From the NCBI GenBank assembly GCA_937978655.1, contig CALJUX010000050.1, forward strand, positions 47,400 through 111,399: a DNA stretch of 64,000 bases. The letters run 5' to 3'. A program made the position numbers and the translations under genes. How positions within the stretch are numbered: the first letter of the stretch is position 1; each line of letters opens with the position of its first letter. Shown piece by piece: positions 25,591-33,853 of the stretch. Source of the stretch: an uncultured Chromatiaceae bacterium (GTDB lineage Bacteria > Pseudomonadota > Gammaproteobacteria > Enterobacterales > Alteromonadaceae). Under the pieces are notes generated by a model. The model saw only the letters and a list, made by a program, of their open reading frames with translations. It did no database searches and was not told the origin of the DNA.

Positions 25591-26210
25591 GCTTTTACCT
25601 CTGCTAACCATTGTTCACGGGCGGCGGGTTTCAGTGCCCGCTCTTCGAAATAACCATATTGCAGGCGTTTATCCGATTTAAGTTCCAGCATAATGCGGTC
25701 TTTGCCTTCTTTTAAATCATGAAACTCCAAATCACCGGCTTTGAGCGTGGCGGCGTATTTCAGCACCAGCGCGCGAAATTCCGGGTTCAGGCCCTTGGGC
25801 GCTGCCAGTTCAATCCGGCATAAGTTGTTGCGGCATTCACTGTCATAGATACGCAGTTCGTTGGCCGCAACCGTTTGCGCGACATGGGCAATCATAAACT
25901 CAGTGGCTTCCGCCCAATTATCGTCGCGGCTTTGCGCTGAAAACTCGGCGTTGTCTGCAATCAGCGCCAACTCCAAATCACGTAATTTATTCAGCTCCAG
26001 CTGGGCGTTGAGCGCCGGCAAAGCCGGCTCCGAGTATTTGGTGTAAAACGACATTAACGGCGCCAGCGCCGCCGCCGTTTCGGCTTCAGATTGCCATAAT
26101 GCCTGCCATTGCCACTGCGGCGCATGGGCAAAAGGCCATAACAGATAAGCGCAAACACCGGCGGCCAGCGCCCGGTATTGCAATGGGATTTGTTCTAGCG
26201 ACCAGCGCAT
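25557..26210 (-). CDS. Hypothetical membrane-anchored periplasmic protein
   Basis: 217 residues. A short hydrophobic N-terminal segment (residues 12-28) is probably a membrane anchor. The rest looks soluble and mostly helical, with one Cys pair ('SECRNNLCRIEL', about residues 125-136) that could form a disulfide in the periplasm. I do not recognise a family. The ATG immediately abuts the stop codon of the GNAT gene upstream, with AGGTG as ribosome site, and the downstream gene overlaps it, so it is probably co-transcribed with both. Function unknown. Confidence 0.6.
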   Translation of the reverse strand: MRWSLEQIPLQYRALAAGVCAYLLWPFAHAPQWQWQALWQSEAETAAALAPLMSFYTKYSEPALPALNAQLELNKLRDLELALIADNAEFSAQSRDDNWAEATEFMIAHVAQTVAANELRIYDSECRNNLCRIELAAPKGLNPEFRALVLKYAATLKAGDLEFHDLKEGKDRIMLELKSDKRLQYGYFEERALKPAAREQWLAEVKAWLGTQQNNKK

Positions 26211-26792
26211 CTATGCACCTGAATTTGTTGAAAAAGTTGAAGGTATGGTTACAGAGTCCAGCCGCAGGCTGTACTGACGCACGGCGAGGTCTGGTAATAA
26301 ACTAAACAAAATATCCTGTTGATAAACAAAACCAAGTTTCTCCAACACGCGGATGGACCCCTGATTGTCTGGATGGACTAAGCCAAAGATTTGGTTTTGT
26401 TGCTGGCCCTGCGGACAACAGACTGACGTATTGCAGGCGTCTGCAAGCACCGCAACGGCAGCTTCCACAGCGAGGCCCTGCCCCCAATATGGCTGCAATA
26501 ACCGATAGCCCAAATCAAAGCCGTTGATTTCGTCGACCCATTTCAGCCCGCAAAAACCTATGATGTCGCCAGTTGGCGGCCGCTCCATCGCCAGCCGGCC
26601 AAAACCGGTGCGCTGATAATCAAGAAGTGGATGACTTTGCAAATAAACCAGTGCTTCCTCTTCAGTTTGCATCGGTGGCGAACCGATGTACCGCATCACC
26701 ATGGGGTCGCTGCCTAGCCGGAACATCGCCGGGGCATCCGCAGCAGTAAAACGCCGCAGCGTCAGCCTTGGCGTTTGTAGAACATCAGTCAT
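26211..26792 (-). CDS. GNAT acetyltransferase, RimJ/RimL-like
   Basis: 193 residues from the ATG at 26790-26792, with AGGA 9 bases upstream; the frame extends one codon further only as GTG. Features are 'TPRLTLRRFTAADAPAMF' at the N-terminus, 'IGFCGLKWVDEINGFDLGYRLLQPYWGQGLA', where the Q/R-x-x-G-x-G/A loop is present as 'YWGQGLAVEA', and 'NQGSIRVLEKLGF'. This layout is that of ribosomal-protein alanine acetyltransferase-like GNATs (Acetyltransf_3). The substrate is unknown. It is first in a three-gene run with two unknown membrane proteins. Confidence 0.82.
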   Translation of the reverse strand: MTDVLQTPRLTLRRFTAADAPAMFRLGSDPMVMRYIGSPPMQTEEEALVYLQSHPLLDYQRTGFGRLAMERPPTGDIIGFCGLKWVDEINGFDLGYRLLQPYWGQGLAVEAAVAVLADACNTSVCCPQGQQQNQIFGLVHPDNQGSIRVLEKLGFVYQQDILFSLLPDLAVRQYSLRLDSVTIPSTFSTNSGA

Positions 26793-26815
26793 CACACAGC
26801 ATCCTGCAATTGTGC

Positions 26816-29065
26816 TTAGCCTTTGCCTTTTTTATAAGACGCCTGACCCGATGACTTGGAAGTCTGCTGCTGTTTGCGAATAAGCGCCTCTTTTACCGGA
26901 TTCATGCCGGTGTGTTTGGTCACGGCAATTTTGCCGCCAGCTTTGGGCTTCTGGTTTTTCTCATCGCGTGTCTCTTCCGGCACCAGACAACCTTTGCCTT
27001 TACCGATAAGTTTACTCAGGCCCATCTTCTGCAGTGCTTCGCGGATCAGCGGCCAGCCGGCCGGATCATGATAACGCAGCAGCGCTTTGTGCAACCGGCG
27101 CTGACGTTCGCCTTTGGCAACCGACACTTTCTCAGTGTTACCTTTTAAATTCTTCAGTGAATTCAGTTCGGTATGATAAATCGTTGTGGCATTGGCCATC
27201 GGGCTTGGATAGAAGTTTTGCACCTGATCCAGGCGGAAATCCCGCTCTTTGAGCCACAGTGCCAGATTAACCATATCGAGATCGGTAGTGCCGGGATGCG
27301 CCGAGATAAAATACGGGATCAGGTACTGTTCTTTACCGGCTTCACGGCTGTACTTGTCGAACATCGCCTTAAATTTGTCATAAGCGCCCATGCCCGGCTT
27401 CATCATCTTCGACAATGGGCCTTCTTCGGTGTGCTCTGGCGCAATTTTTAAATAACCACCGACGTGGTGCTGCACCAGTTCGCGGACGTAATTCGGATCT
27501 TCTACCGCCAGGTCATACCGCACGCCGGAAGCGACCAGCACTTTTTTCACGCCGGGCAGTTTACGCGCCGAGCGGTATAAATCGACGGTCGGGCTTTGGT
27601 CGGTGTCCATGTGCTCACAAATGGTCGGATAGACACAAGAAGGCCGGCGACAGGTTTGTTCGGCTTTAGGATTTTTACAGCGCAGCCGGTACATATTGGC
27701 GGTCGGCCCGCCTAAATCGGAAATGACGCCGGTAAAACCTGGCACTTTGTCGCGAATTTCTTCAATCTCGCGCAAAATCGACTCTTTCGAGCGGCTTTGA
27801 ATGATACGGCCTTCATGTTCGGTAATAGAACAGAACGAACAGCCGCCGAAACAGCCGCGCATGATGTTGACCGACGTTTTGATCATCTCATACGCCGGAA
27901 TTTTGGCTTTGCCATAGACCGGATGCGGTACACGCTGATACGGCAGGCCAAACACGCCATCCATTTCTTCAGTCGTTAATGGATACGCTGGCGGATTGAG
28001 CCAGACCGAGCGGTCGCCGTGGCGCTGCATAATAGCGCGGGCACAGCCCGGGTTGGTTTCCTGGTGCAAAATCCGCGAGGCGTGGGCATACAGCGGTTTG
28101 TTTACGCTGACCTGCTCAAACGCCGGCAGCTTCACATAGGTTTTTTCCCAGGGCTTTTGCCGCGGTGGTTGCACCAGAATAGGCTTGGCTTCGACTTCTG
28201 CCGGCTTGGACAAATCAATGCCGGCCTGAGCAAATTCTGAATAGCTGCTGCAACCGACATCGTCCGCGCCATAAGGATTGGGAATAGGATCGATTTTGCC
28301 GACTTTATCGATGGCAGTGGAATCGACGCCGCGCCATTCCGGTAATGGTTCTTTGCGGATCACTGCAGTGCCGCGGATATCCTGTAAGGTACTGATTGGC
28401 TCACCAGCGGCCAGCCGGTGCGCGACTTCAACCAACGGGCGTTCAGCGTTGCCATAAATTAACAGTTCGGCTTTGGCGTCAAAAATAATCGAGCGGCGGA
28501 CTTTTTCCTGCCAGTAATCATAATGCGCAATACGGCGCAGACTGGCTTCAATACCGCCGATAATCACCGGCACGTCTTTAAAGGCTTCTTTGCAGCGCTG
28601 TGAATAGACCAGCACCGCGCGGTCCGGTCTTTTGCCGCCTTCGTTACCGGGGGTGTAGGCATCGTCGTGACGCAGTTTTTTGTCAGCGGTGTAGCGGTTA
28701 ATCATCGAGTCCATGTTGCCGGCAGACACGCCGAAAAACAGCTTGGGTTTCCCCAGACGCATAAAGTCGTCTTTGCTGTTCCAGTCCGGCTGCGCGATGA
28801 TGCCGACGCGAAAACCCTGGCTTTCCAGCATCCGGCCAACCACCGCCATACCAAAGCTCGGATGGTCCACATAAGCATCACCGACCACCAGAATAATGTC
28901 GCAGCAATCCCAGCCAAGCTTGGCCATTTCGGCTTTGCTCATTGGTAAAAATGGCGCTGGTTTAAAATTGTCACCGCGGTATTTGGGGTAAGAAAATAAA
29001 CCGCGTTCTGCGGACATACGCTCGACCGGTGCGGACTTACGGGATGGAACTGTGGTGCTGGTCAT
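26816..29065 (-). CDS. ygiQ: YgiQ family radical SAM protein
   Basis: 749 residues, the usual length. An N-terminal B12-binding-like region ('DIILVVGDAYVDHPSFG') precedes the radical SAM core with the cluster motif 'GCFGGCSFCSI' (C-x3-C-x2-C, about residue 400). The YgiQ C-terminal extension contains 'LIGKGKGCLVPEET' and a basic Lys-rich tail. The family is conserved in gammaproteobacteria but its reaction is not settled. Monocistronic, with a TATAAT -10 at 29101-29106. The ribosome site is weak. Confidence 0.9.
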   Translation of the reverse strand: MTSTTVPSRKSAPVERMSAERGLFSYPKYRGDNFKPAPFLPMSKAEMAKLGWDCCDIILVVGDAYVDHPSFGMAVVGRMLESQGFRVGIIAQPDWNSKDDFMRLGKPKLFFGVSAGNMDSMINRYTADKKLRHDDAYTPGNEGGKRPDRAVLVYSQRCKEAFKDVPVIIGGIEASLRRIAHYDYWQEKVRRSIIFDAKAELLIYGNAERPLVEVAHRLAAGEPISTLQDIRGTAVIRKEPLPEWRGVDSTAIDKVGKIDPIPNPYGADDVGCSSYSEFAQAGIDLSKPAEVEAKPILVQPPRQKPWEKTYVKLPAFEQVSVNKPLYAHASRILHQETNPGCARAIMQRHGDRSVWLNPPAYPLTTEEMDGVFGLPYQRVPHPVYGKAKIPAYEMIKTSVNIMRGCFGGCSFCSITEHEGRIIQSRSKESILREIEEIRDKVPGFTGVISDLGGPTANMYRLRCKNPKAEQTCRRPSCVYPTICEHMDTDQSPTVDLYRSARKLPGVKKVLVASGVRYDLAVEDPNYVRELVQHHVGGYLKIAPEHTEEGPLSKMMKPGMGAYDKFKAMFDKYSREAGKEQYLIPYFISAHPGTTDLDMVNLALWLKERDFRLDQVQNFYPSPMANATTIYHTELNSLKNLKGNTEKVSVAKGERQRRLHKALLRYHDPAGWPLIREALQKMGLSKLIGKGKGCLVPEETRDEKNQKPKAGGKIAVTKHTGMNPVKEALIRKQQQTSKSSGQASYKKGKG

Positions 29066-29100
29066 AGCGTTGTCTCTTAAGCCTCGAAAAAAGGTTGAGC

Positions 29101-29106
29101 ATTATA
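29101..29106 (-). promoter_or_regulatory. Putative -10 of ygiQ
   Basis: On the minus strand this is a perfect TATAAT, 36 bases upstream of the ygiQ ATG. No good -35 was found at the proper distance. The rest of the 232-base spacer to 29298 shows nothing further. Confidence 0.45.
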
Positions 29107-29297
29107 CTCAAGTATTGCGCTGAATGCGACTTGTCTGGCGGGCTTTGTGCGCCATCTGCCAACCGGACGACTGAGCCAGCTGATGTCGCCAGCAGCGGCA
29201 TATTTTCCGCTGTTGTTGTGCCGTAAAGGTGTTAAGCGACTGTTAACTTTCAGCCGCTTAGATTGCTGCTGTCACTGCCATTATCCGGGATCCTGCT

Positions 29298-29906
29298 ATG
29301 CGCCTGTTTCATTGCTCCACTTTTGTCTTCAGTGTTATCGCTTTATCCGTGTCAACCAGGCTCCAGGCGCAAACCCTGGTCTATCTCGATGAACCCGATG
29401 TCGGCTGGGTGTCGCCATATCTGAGCTACGAAGCCAATGCCGCAGGCCAAATCACCACGCTCGGCGCCGTGTTTCAGCCCGATGCGCATTTTCAGCTGGC
29501 GCTGGGTCTCGCGTCCTATTACAGCGATAAATACCCGCAACATGGTTTATATCAAGCCGAGATAGAGTTTCTGAATCTGGATACCTCAGTGCGTTTTGGC
29601 ACCTTTGACAAAGTCAGTCTGTATGGTGAAGTCGGCGTGGCGCTGGATGAGCTGCTGTTTGATGAAGAAGAGCGTGACTATTACGATCGCTGGGGCGGCC
29701 ACTATGAAAAAATGGGCCCCGTTGACTGGTTTGCCGGCGTCGGTGCCGGCATTGAACTGAATAATCTGTCGCTGCGTGCTTTTGGCCGATATCGTTATCT
29801 GCGTAGCTACGAGCAGGAATATCTGGCGGCGCTGGACCCTTGGGTCCATGGCCAGCCAGCAGATGGTCAGTGGTTTGCAGGGGTGGAACTCAGCCTGCGT
29901 TTTTAA
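29298..29906 (+). CDS. Small outer-membrane beta-barrel protein, hypothetical
   Basis: 202 residues with a signal peptide ending 'RLQAQ-TLVY' (about residue 25). The mature part alternates hydrophobic and polar residues in about eight strands, is rich in Tyr, Gly and acidic residues, and ends in 'ELSLRF', with the terminal Phe typical of BAM-inserted barrels. It resembles the size of OmpA/OmpX-like 8-strand barrels, but I do not recognise a specific family. Its stop codon overlaps the convergent MneA gene by 4 bases. Ligand and function unknown. Confidence 0.65.
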   Translation: MRLFHCSTFVFSVIALSVSTRLQAQTLVYLDEPDVGWVSPYLSYEANAAGQITTLGAVFQPDAHFQLALGLASYYSDKYPQHGLYQAEIEFLNLDTSVRFGTFDKVSLYGEVGVALDELLFDEEERDYYDRWGGHYEKMGPVDWFAGVGAGIELNNLSLRAFGRYRYLRSYEQEYLAALDPWVHGQPADGQWFAGVELSLRF

Positions 29907-30472
29907 AACCAGGCCAAGCCCTTGGCGATGGTCAACAGACCCAACAGCATAAACACGCCGCAGGCGACGCGGCGTGCCCAATCCAGCGGCACTACTTCCA
30001 GAATATACTTGCCGAAATACACCACGGGCACATTGGCCGCCAGCATCCCTAAAGTTGTGCCGATAATGACCAGCGTGGTCGCATCATAAGTGGCGGCCAG
30101 GATCACAGTGGCAATTTGCGTCTTATCGCCAATTTCAGCGAGGAAAAACAACACGGTACTGGCAGCAAAAGCGCCGTACTTCAGCATGGCATTCTCTTCG
30201 CTGTCGTCTTTATCCGGAATAAGCAACCACAGCGCTACCGCGATAAAAGAGCCCCCTAACAACCAGGCCTGCCAGCCCACCGGGATAAACTGGGCGACCC
30301 AGGCACCAAACCAGGCGGAGGCAGCGTGATTAAGCAGCGTCGCGACGAGAATACCTGCGACAATAGCCCCGCGCTGGCGAAAGCGAGCAGCCAGAAACAA
30401 AGAGAGTAATTGGGTTTTGTCACCGATCTCGGCGATAGCCACACCGGTGAAAGAAGAAATCAAAGCGTCCAT
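29903..30472 (-). CDS. mneA: TMEM165/GDT1 family manganese exporter (MneA-like)
   Basis: 189 residues, six membrane helices arranged as two inverted repeats, each with the signature E-x-G-D-K-T/S: 'IAEIGDKTQLLSL' (residues 13-25) and 'LAEIGDKTQIATV' (about 111-123). Bacterial members such as Vibrio MneA export Mn2+, and the acidic residues of the two motifs line the site. A yybP-ykoY manganese riboswitch is recognisable in the 5' leader, which fits the function strongly. The ribosome site is weak, as expected if the riboswitch platform acts on it. The symbol follows the Vibrio name and is inferred. Confidence 0.9.
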   Translation of the reverse strand: MDALISSFTGVAIAEIGDKTQLLSLFLAARFRQRGAIVAGILVATLLNHAASAWFGAWVAQFIPVGWQAWLLGGSFIAVALWLLIPDKDDSEENAMLKYGAFAASTVLFFLAEIGDKTQIATVILAATYDATTLVIIGTTLGMLAANVPVVYFGKYILEVVPLDWARRVACGVFMLLGLLTIAKGLAWF

Positions 30473-30482
30473 GGGAGTACTC

Positions 30483-30655
30483 AGCGGGATTGGCCAAAGA
30501 CAACGCTGTGGCTCCCGCTTTGGGCCACGACGCTGTCTCAGGTCTCATCAGAACATTGCTGTTGCAAGTTCCGCTGCCGCCATGTGCACTGGCACAAGTA
30601 TGTTGACGACAGCCCATAAGCAAAGCGCTTATGGCGATTACTCCCCCAAGTCAGG
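30483..30655 (-). ncRNA. yybP-ykoY (Mn2+) riboswitch in the mneA leader
   Basis: Reading the minus strand, the leader shows 'CTTGGGGGAGTAATCGCC' (30633-30650), 'GTCGTCAACATACTTG' (30593-30608), a 'GGCGGCAGCGG' segment, and 'ATGAGACCTGAGACAGCG' (30531-30548). These are the characteristic elements of yybP-ykoY RNAs. A further stem AGCGGGA/TCCCGCT (arms at 30513-30519 and 30483-30489) precedes the start codon by a few bases and may be the expression platform hiding the ribosome site. Mn2+ binding should turn mneA on. Exact boundaries are approximate; the call rests on motifs seen by eye, not on a covariance model. Confidence 0.85.
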
Positions 30656-30759
30656 AAGCGCGCATTGTAGGCAAGCAAAAGGCCGGCAGCAAGAAAAATC
30701 TGCGCCGGCCTTGTTTTTTACCACCATTCAGACCAGTGAACTGGCCTTAACGATTTGAT

Positions 30760-33700
30760 TTAGCCGTTAGATTTAGCCGGCCGCGCTAACCAGCGGTCGG
30801 CGCGCTTGCGCGCTACACCATTAAACCGGCTCCAACTGGCGCCCATCCGTACCAGGCCCCAGTAAGTCAGCGGCACCAACAACAGACTGGTCAAAGTCGA
30901 AAATACCAGACCGCCGATAATAGCAATCGCCATCGGCGCATAGCCCGGTCCGCCACCACCAATAGTTGCATCACCAAAGGCAAGCGGTAATAAACCAAGC
31001 ACAGTGGTCGATACTGTCATCAGAATGGGCCGCAGCCGTGCTTCACAGGCTTCGACAATCAGCGGCACTAATTCGGCATCTGGCGTATCTTCCCGCATCT
31101 GGTTGATCCGGTCGACCAGCACAATACCGTTATTCACCACAATCCCCATCAGCACCAGCATACCAATCATGCCCATAATGCCCATCGTCGTGCCGGTAAA
31201 GAGGAAAGCCCAGAACACGCCGACCATGGAAAATAACAAGGAACCAATGACTGCAGTGGGTAACAGCAGACTTTCAAACAGCGCCGCCATCACCAGATAA
31301 ATCATACAGACCGCCAGCAGCATATTGGTCTGCATAATACCTTGCGCTTCGTCCTGATACTGGAAGCTGCCTTCAAACGACCAGTTGTAGCCCGGTGGCA
31401 GCTGCAGTTGTTCCATGACTTTTTTGATCTGCTCTTTGGCATCATCCATTTTCAGCTCTTTGTTCAGATTCATGCCAATGGCAAGGCCGGTCTGGCGGTT
31501 AAAGCGTCGGATCTCCCCCAGCCGGTCACTGACGGTTAAAGTGGCCACTTGCGCCAGCCGCACCACTTCAGTGCCTTGTTGTTTCACCGGAATGGATTCG
31601 AGTTCCTGCTGCGAATGGCCGACTTTTTCGTCGTACAGCACACGCAGTTGCACTTCGCCCTGATCGAGCGTGCGGAATGTCCGCAGGTTGTTGCCACGCA
31701 GTGCCAGACTAATGGCCTGCGCCACGTTTTGTGCGCTTAAGCCCTGACGTTGCAATTCGTCATGTTTTAAGCGGATCTGCAGCTCTTTCTGGCCGCCCTG
31801 CACTTCTGAACGCACATCTTCCAGGCCTTTGATTTGACTCAGCACCGGTACCAGGTCCTGCGACAGTTTGGTCAGTTGTTCGGTGGAAGGCCCCAGCAGA
31901 TGCAATTGCATGCCGCCACCAGAATCACCCCAGCCAAATTGTGGTTTGCCCCGTACTAACACCGGCCAGTCTTTGCGGATAGCGTCTTTCACCTGCTGTA
32001 ATGGCACCGGCAGTTTATCGATAAACATAATGGTCGAGACGGCAAAACCCGGCGTGTAATAGCTGTACACCGAATCAATATAGAATTTCTCTTTATTGGC
32101 ATAGAGATACGACTCCATCCGGCTCACTTCCTGCTCAACTTCCGCTAAAGCGTAATTCGACTGAATGTTGTAATTCAGAAACAGCCGGTTAGTGTCGCCT
32201 TCATTGTCATCACCGCCGGAAATAAACTGCATCGGAATGGCGATACTAAACAGCAGCATAAAGGCGATAAAAGTCGACCAGCGCGGATGTGCCATAGTCC
32301 AGCGCAGCGTGCGGCCATATAATTTATCGAGCTTGGAAGGCGCGGCATGTTCCGCCCCGGTAATGCTTTTAATCCGGGTGGATAACAGGGGAATTAACGT
32401 CAGCGCCATCAGCAAAGACACGGCGAGTGCGATAGTGATGGCTATGGCCACGTGCTCCAGGAACACTGTCACATCGACTTTCTGGCCAATGATATTGGGT
32501 AAAAATACGATGGCCGTGGTGGCAGTACCAGCGAGCACCGCCAGACTGACCCGATAAACCCCGCGCTCGGTCGCCCGGCGTACATCACCATCCAGTGCCC
32601 GCTCGCGGAAAATACTCTCGACCACCACAACCGAATTATCTACCAGCATCCCAACCGCCAGCATCAGCCCCATCATACTCAGCACATTCAGGCTGTAATC
32701 GAGGAAATACATCATGCCAAGTGTGATACTGATCGACACCGGCACTGACAACACCACCAGAATAGTGGTCTGGAAATGCCGCAAAAAGATAAACAGCACG
32801 CCAAAGGCCAGCAAAGCGCCGGTCAGGCCGGAACTTAACAGGTTAGACAAACTGTCGGTGACGCCTTTGGCGGTATCATCCATCACATAGATATTGATGC
32901 CATTAAACGCCGGATCTTTCCCCGCCTGATCAATGACTTTCATTGCCGCCCGTGACACGTCTACCAGATTGGCATTGGATTCTTTATAAACGTTCATGCC
33001 AACGGCATAACGCTGGTCCAGCCGGCGGCCTTCGACCCGTTTTGGCAGTTCCAGTTTGATGTCTGCCACATCACCGAGTTGCAAACCGCGACCAATCGCC
33101 AGTTGTTTGATTTGATCCAGCGATTCAAATTCACCAATAGGTTTGACCAGAATACTTTCGTCTTTGCTTCTAATCTCACCGGCCGTCATGGCGAAATTCT
33201 GCTGATTTAACGTCTGTAGCAGCACCGCGGCATCTAATTGCAAAGCGCGCAGCCGCTCCGGCAACAACCGGATAGTGACCTGGCGTTTATCCACGCCATA
33301 CAGTTCGACTTTCGACACGCCCTGCACCCGCTCGAGCGGACGTTTCACCTGGCGTTCCAGTAAGTCGTACGCCATCGATAAATCGCGCTCGCTGGAAATG
33401 CGCACCTGGAAAATCGGCATGTCATTGGTATTAAACTGAAATACCAGTACACGCTCGACGTCTTTAGGTAATAAATGCCGGATGCCATCGAGCCGTTCAC
33501 GCACTTCAATACTTTTGGTATTGATGTTCTCTTCCCAGTTAAATTCCAGCCCAATTTCCGCCGAATCTTCTTTGGAAAATGAACGCATTTTTTTGATGCC
33601 GGTAACCGTCGACAAGGCTTCTTCAACCGGTCTGGTAATAAGCCGTTCTATCTCGGCCGGTGTGGCGTTGGGGTACGGCACATTGATGTAAATCTCCGGA

Positions 33701-33840
33701 ATATCGATACCGGGGAAATTCTCCAGTGGCAACATCCGGCTGGCGAGCAGACCAAATACCAGGAAAGATAAAAACATCATGCACAGAGTGACCGGGCGGC
33801 TTAAGGCAAACCGGGTCAGTGCTAAAGGTTTATGTTCCAT
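30760..33840 (-). CDS. RND efflux transporter permease (HAE-1/AcrB-like), second of a pair
   Basis: 1026 residues, about 12 membrane helices in two halves with two large periplasmic loops. It has the AcrB-type segments 'GLMLAVGMLVDNSVVVVE' (helix 4 with the proton-relay Asp) and 'GMIGMLVLMGIVVNNGIVLVDRINQ' (helix 10). The start follows AGGAG/AAAGG sites. The upstream permease ends 14 bases before it, so the two are expressed together. Pairs of permeases like MdtB/MdtC form mixed trimers. Here the paralogue also suggests a heteromeric pump, though each might work alone. The substrate (drugs, bile, detergents) cannot be told from sequence. Confidence 0.85.
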   Translation of the reverse strand: MEHKPLALTRFALSRPVTLCMMFLSFLVFGLLASRMLPLENFPGIDIPEIYINVPYPNATPAEIERLITRPVEEALSTVTGIKKMRSFSKEDSAEIGLEFNWEENINTKSIEVRERLDGIRHLLPKDVERVLVFQFNTNDMPIFQVRISSERDLSMAYDLLERQVKRPLERVQGVSKVELYGVDKRQVTIRLLPERLRALQLDAAVLLQTLNQQNFAMTAGEIRSKDESILVKPIGEFESLDQIKQLAIGRGLQLGDVADIKLELPKRVEGRRLDQRYAVGMNVYKESNANLVDVSRAAMKVIDQAGKDPAFNGINIYVMDDTAKGVTDSLSNLLSSGLTGALLAFGVLFIFLRHFQTTILVVLSVPVSISITLGMMYFLDYSLNVLSMMGLMLAVGMLVDNSVVVVESIFRERALDGDVRRATERGVYRVSLAVLAGTATTAIVFLPNIIGQKVDVTVFLEHVAIAITIALAVSLLMALTLIPLLSTRIKSITGAEHAAPSKLDKLYGRTLRWTMAHPRWSTFIAFMLLFSIAIPMQFISGGDDNEGDTNRLFLNYNIQSNYALAEVEQEVSRMESYLYANKEKFYIDSVYSYYTPGFAVSTIMFIDKLPVPLQQVKDAIRKDWPVLVRGKPQFGWGDSGGGMQLHLLGPSTEQLTKLSQDLVPVLSQIKGLEDVRSEVQGGQKELQIRLKHDELQRQGLSAQNVAQAISLALRGNNLRTFRTLDQGEVQLRVLYDEKVGHSQQELESIPVKQQGTEVVRLAQVATLTVSDRLGEIRRFNRQTGLAIGMNLNKELKMDDAKEQIKKVMEQLQLPPGYNWSFEGSFQYQDEAQGIMQTNMLLAVCMIYLVMAALFESLLLPTAVIGSLLFSMVGVFWAFLFTGTTMGIMGMIGMLVLMGIVVNNGIVLVDRINQMREDTPDAELVPLIVEACEARLRPILMTVSTTVLGLLPLAFGDATIGGGGPGYAPMAIAIIGGLVFSTLTSLLLVPLTYWGLVRMGASWSRFNGVARKRADRWLARPAKSNG

Positions 33841-33853
33841 CAGCCTTTACTCC

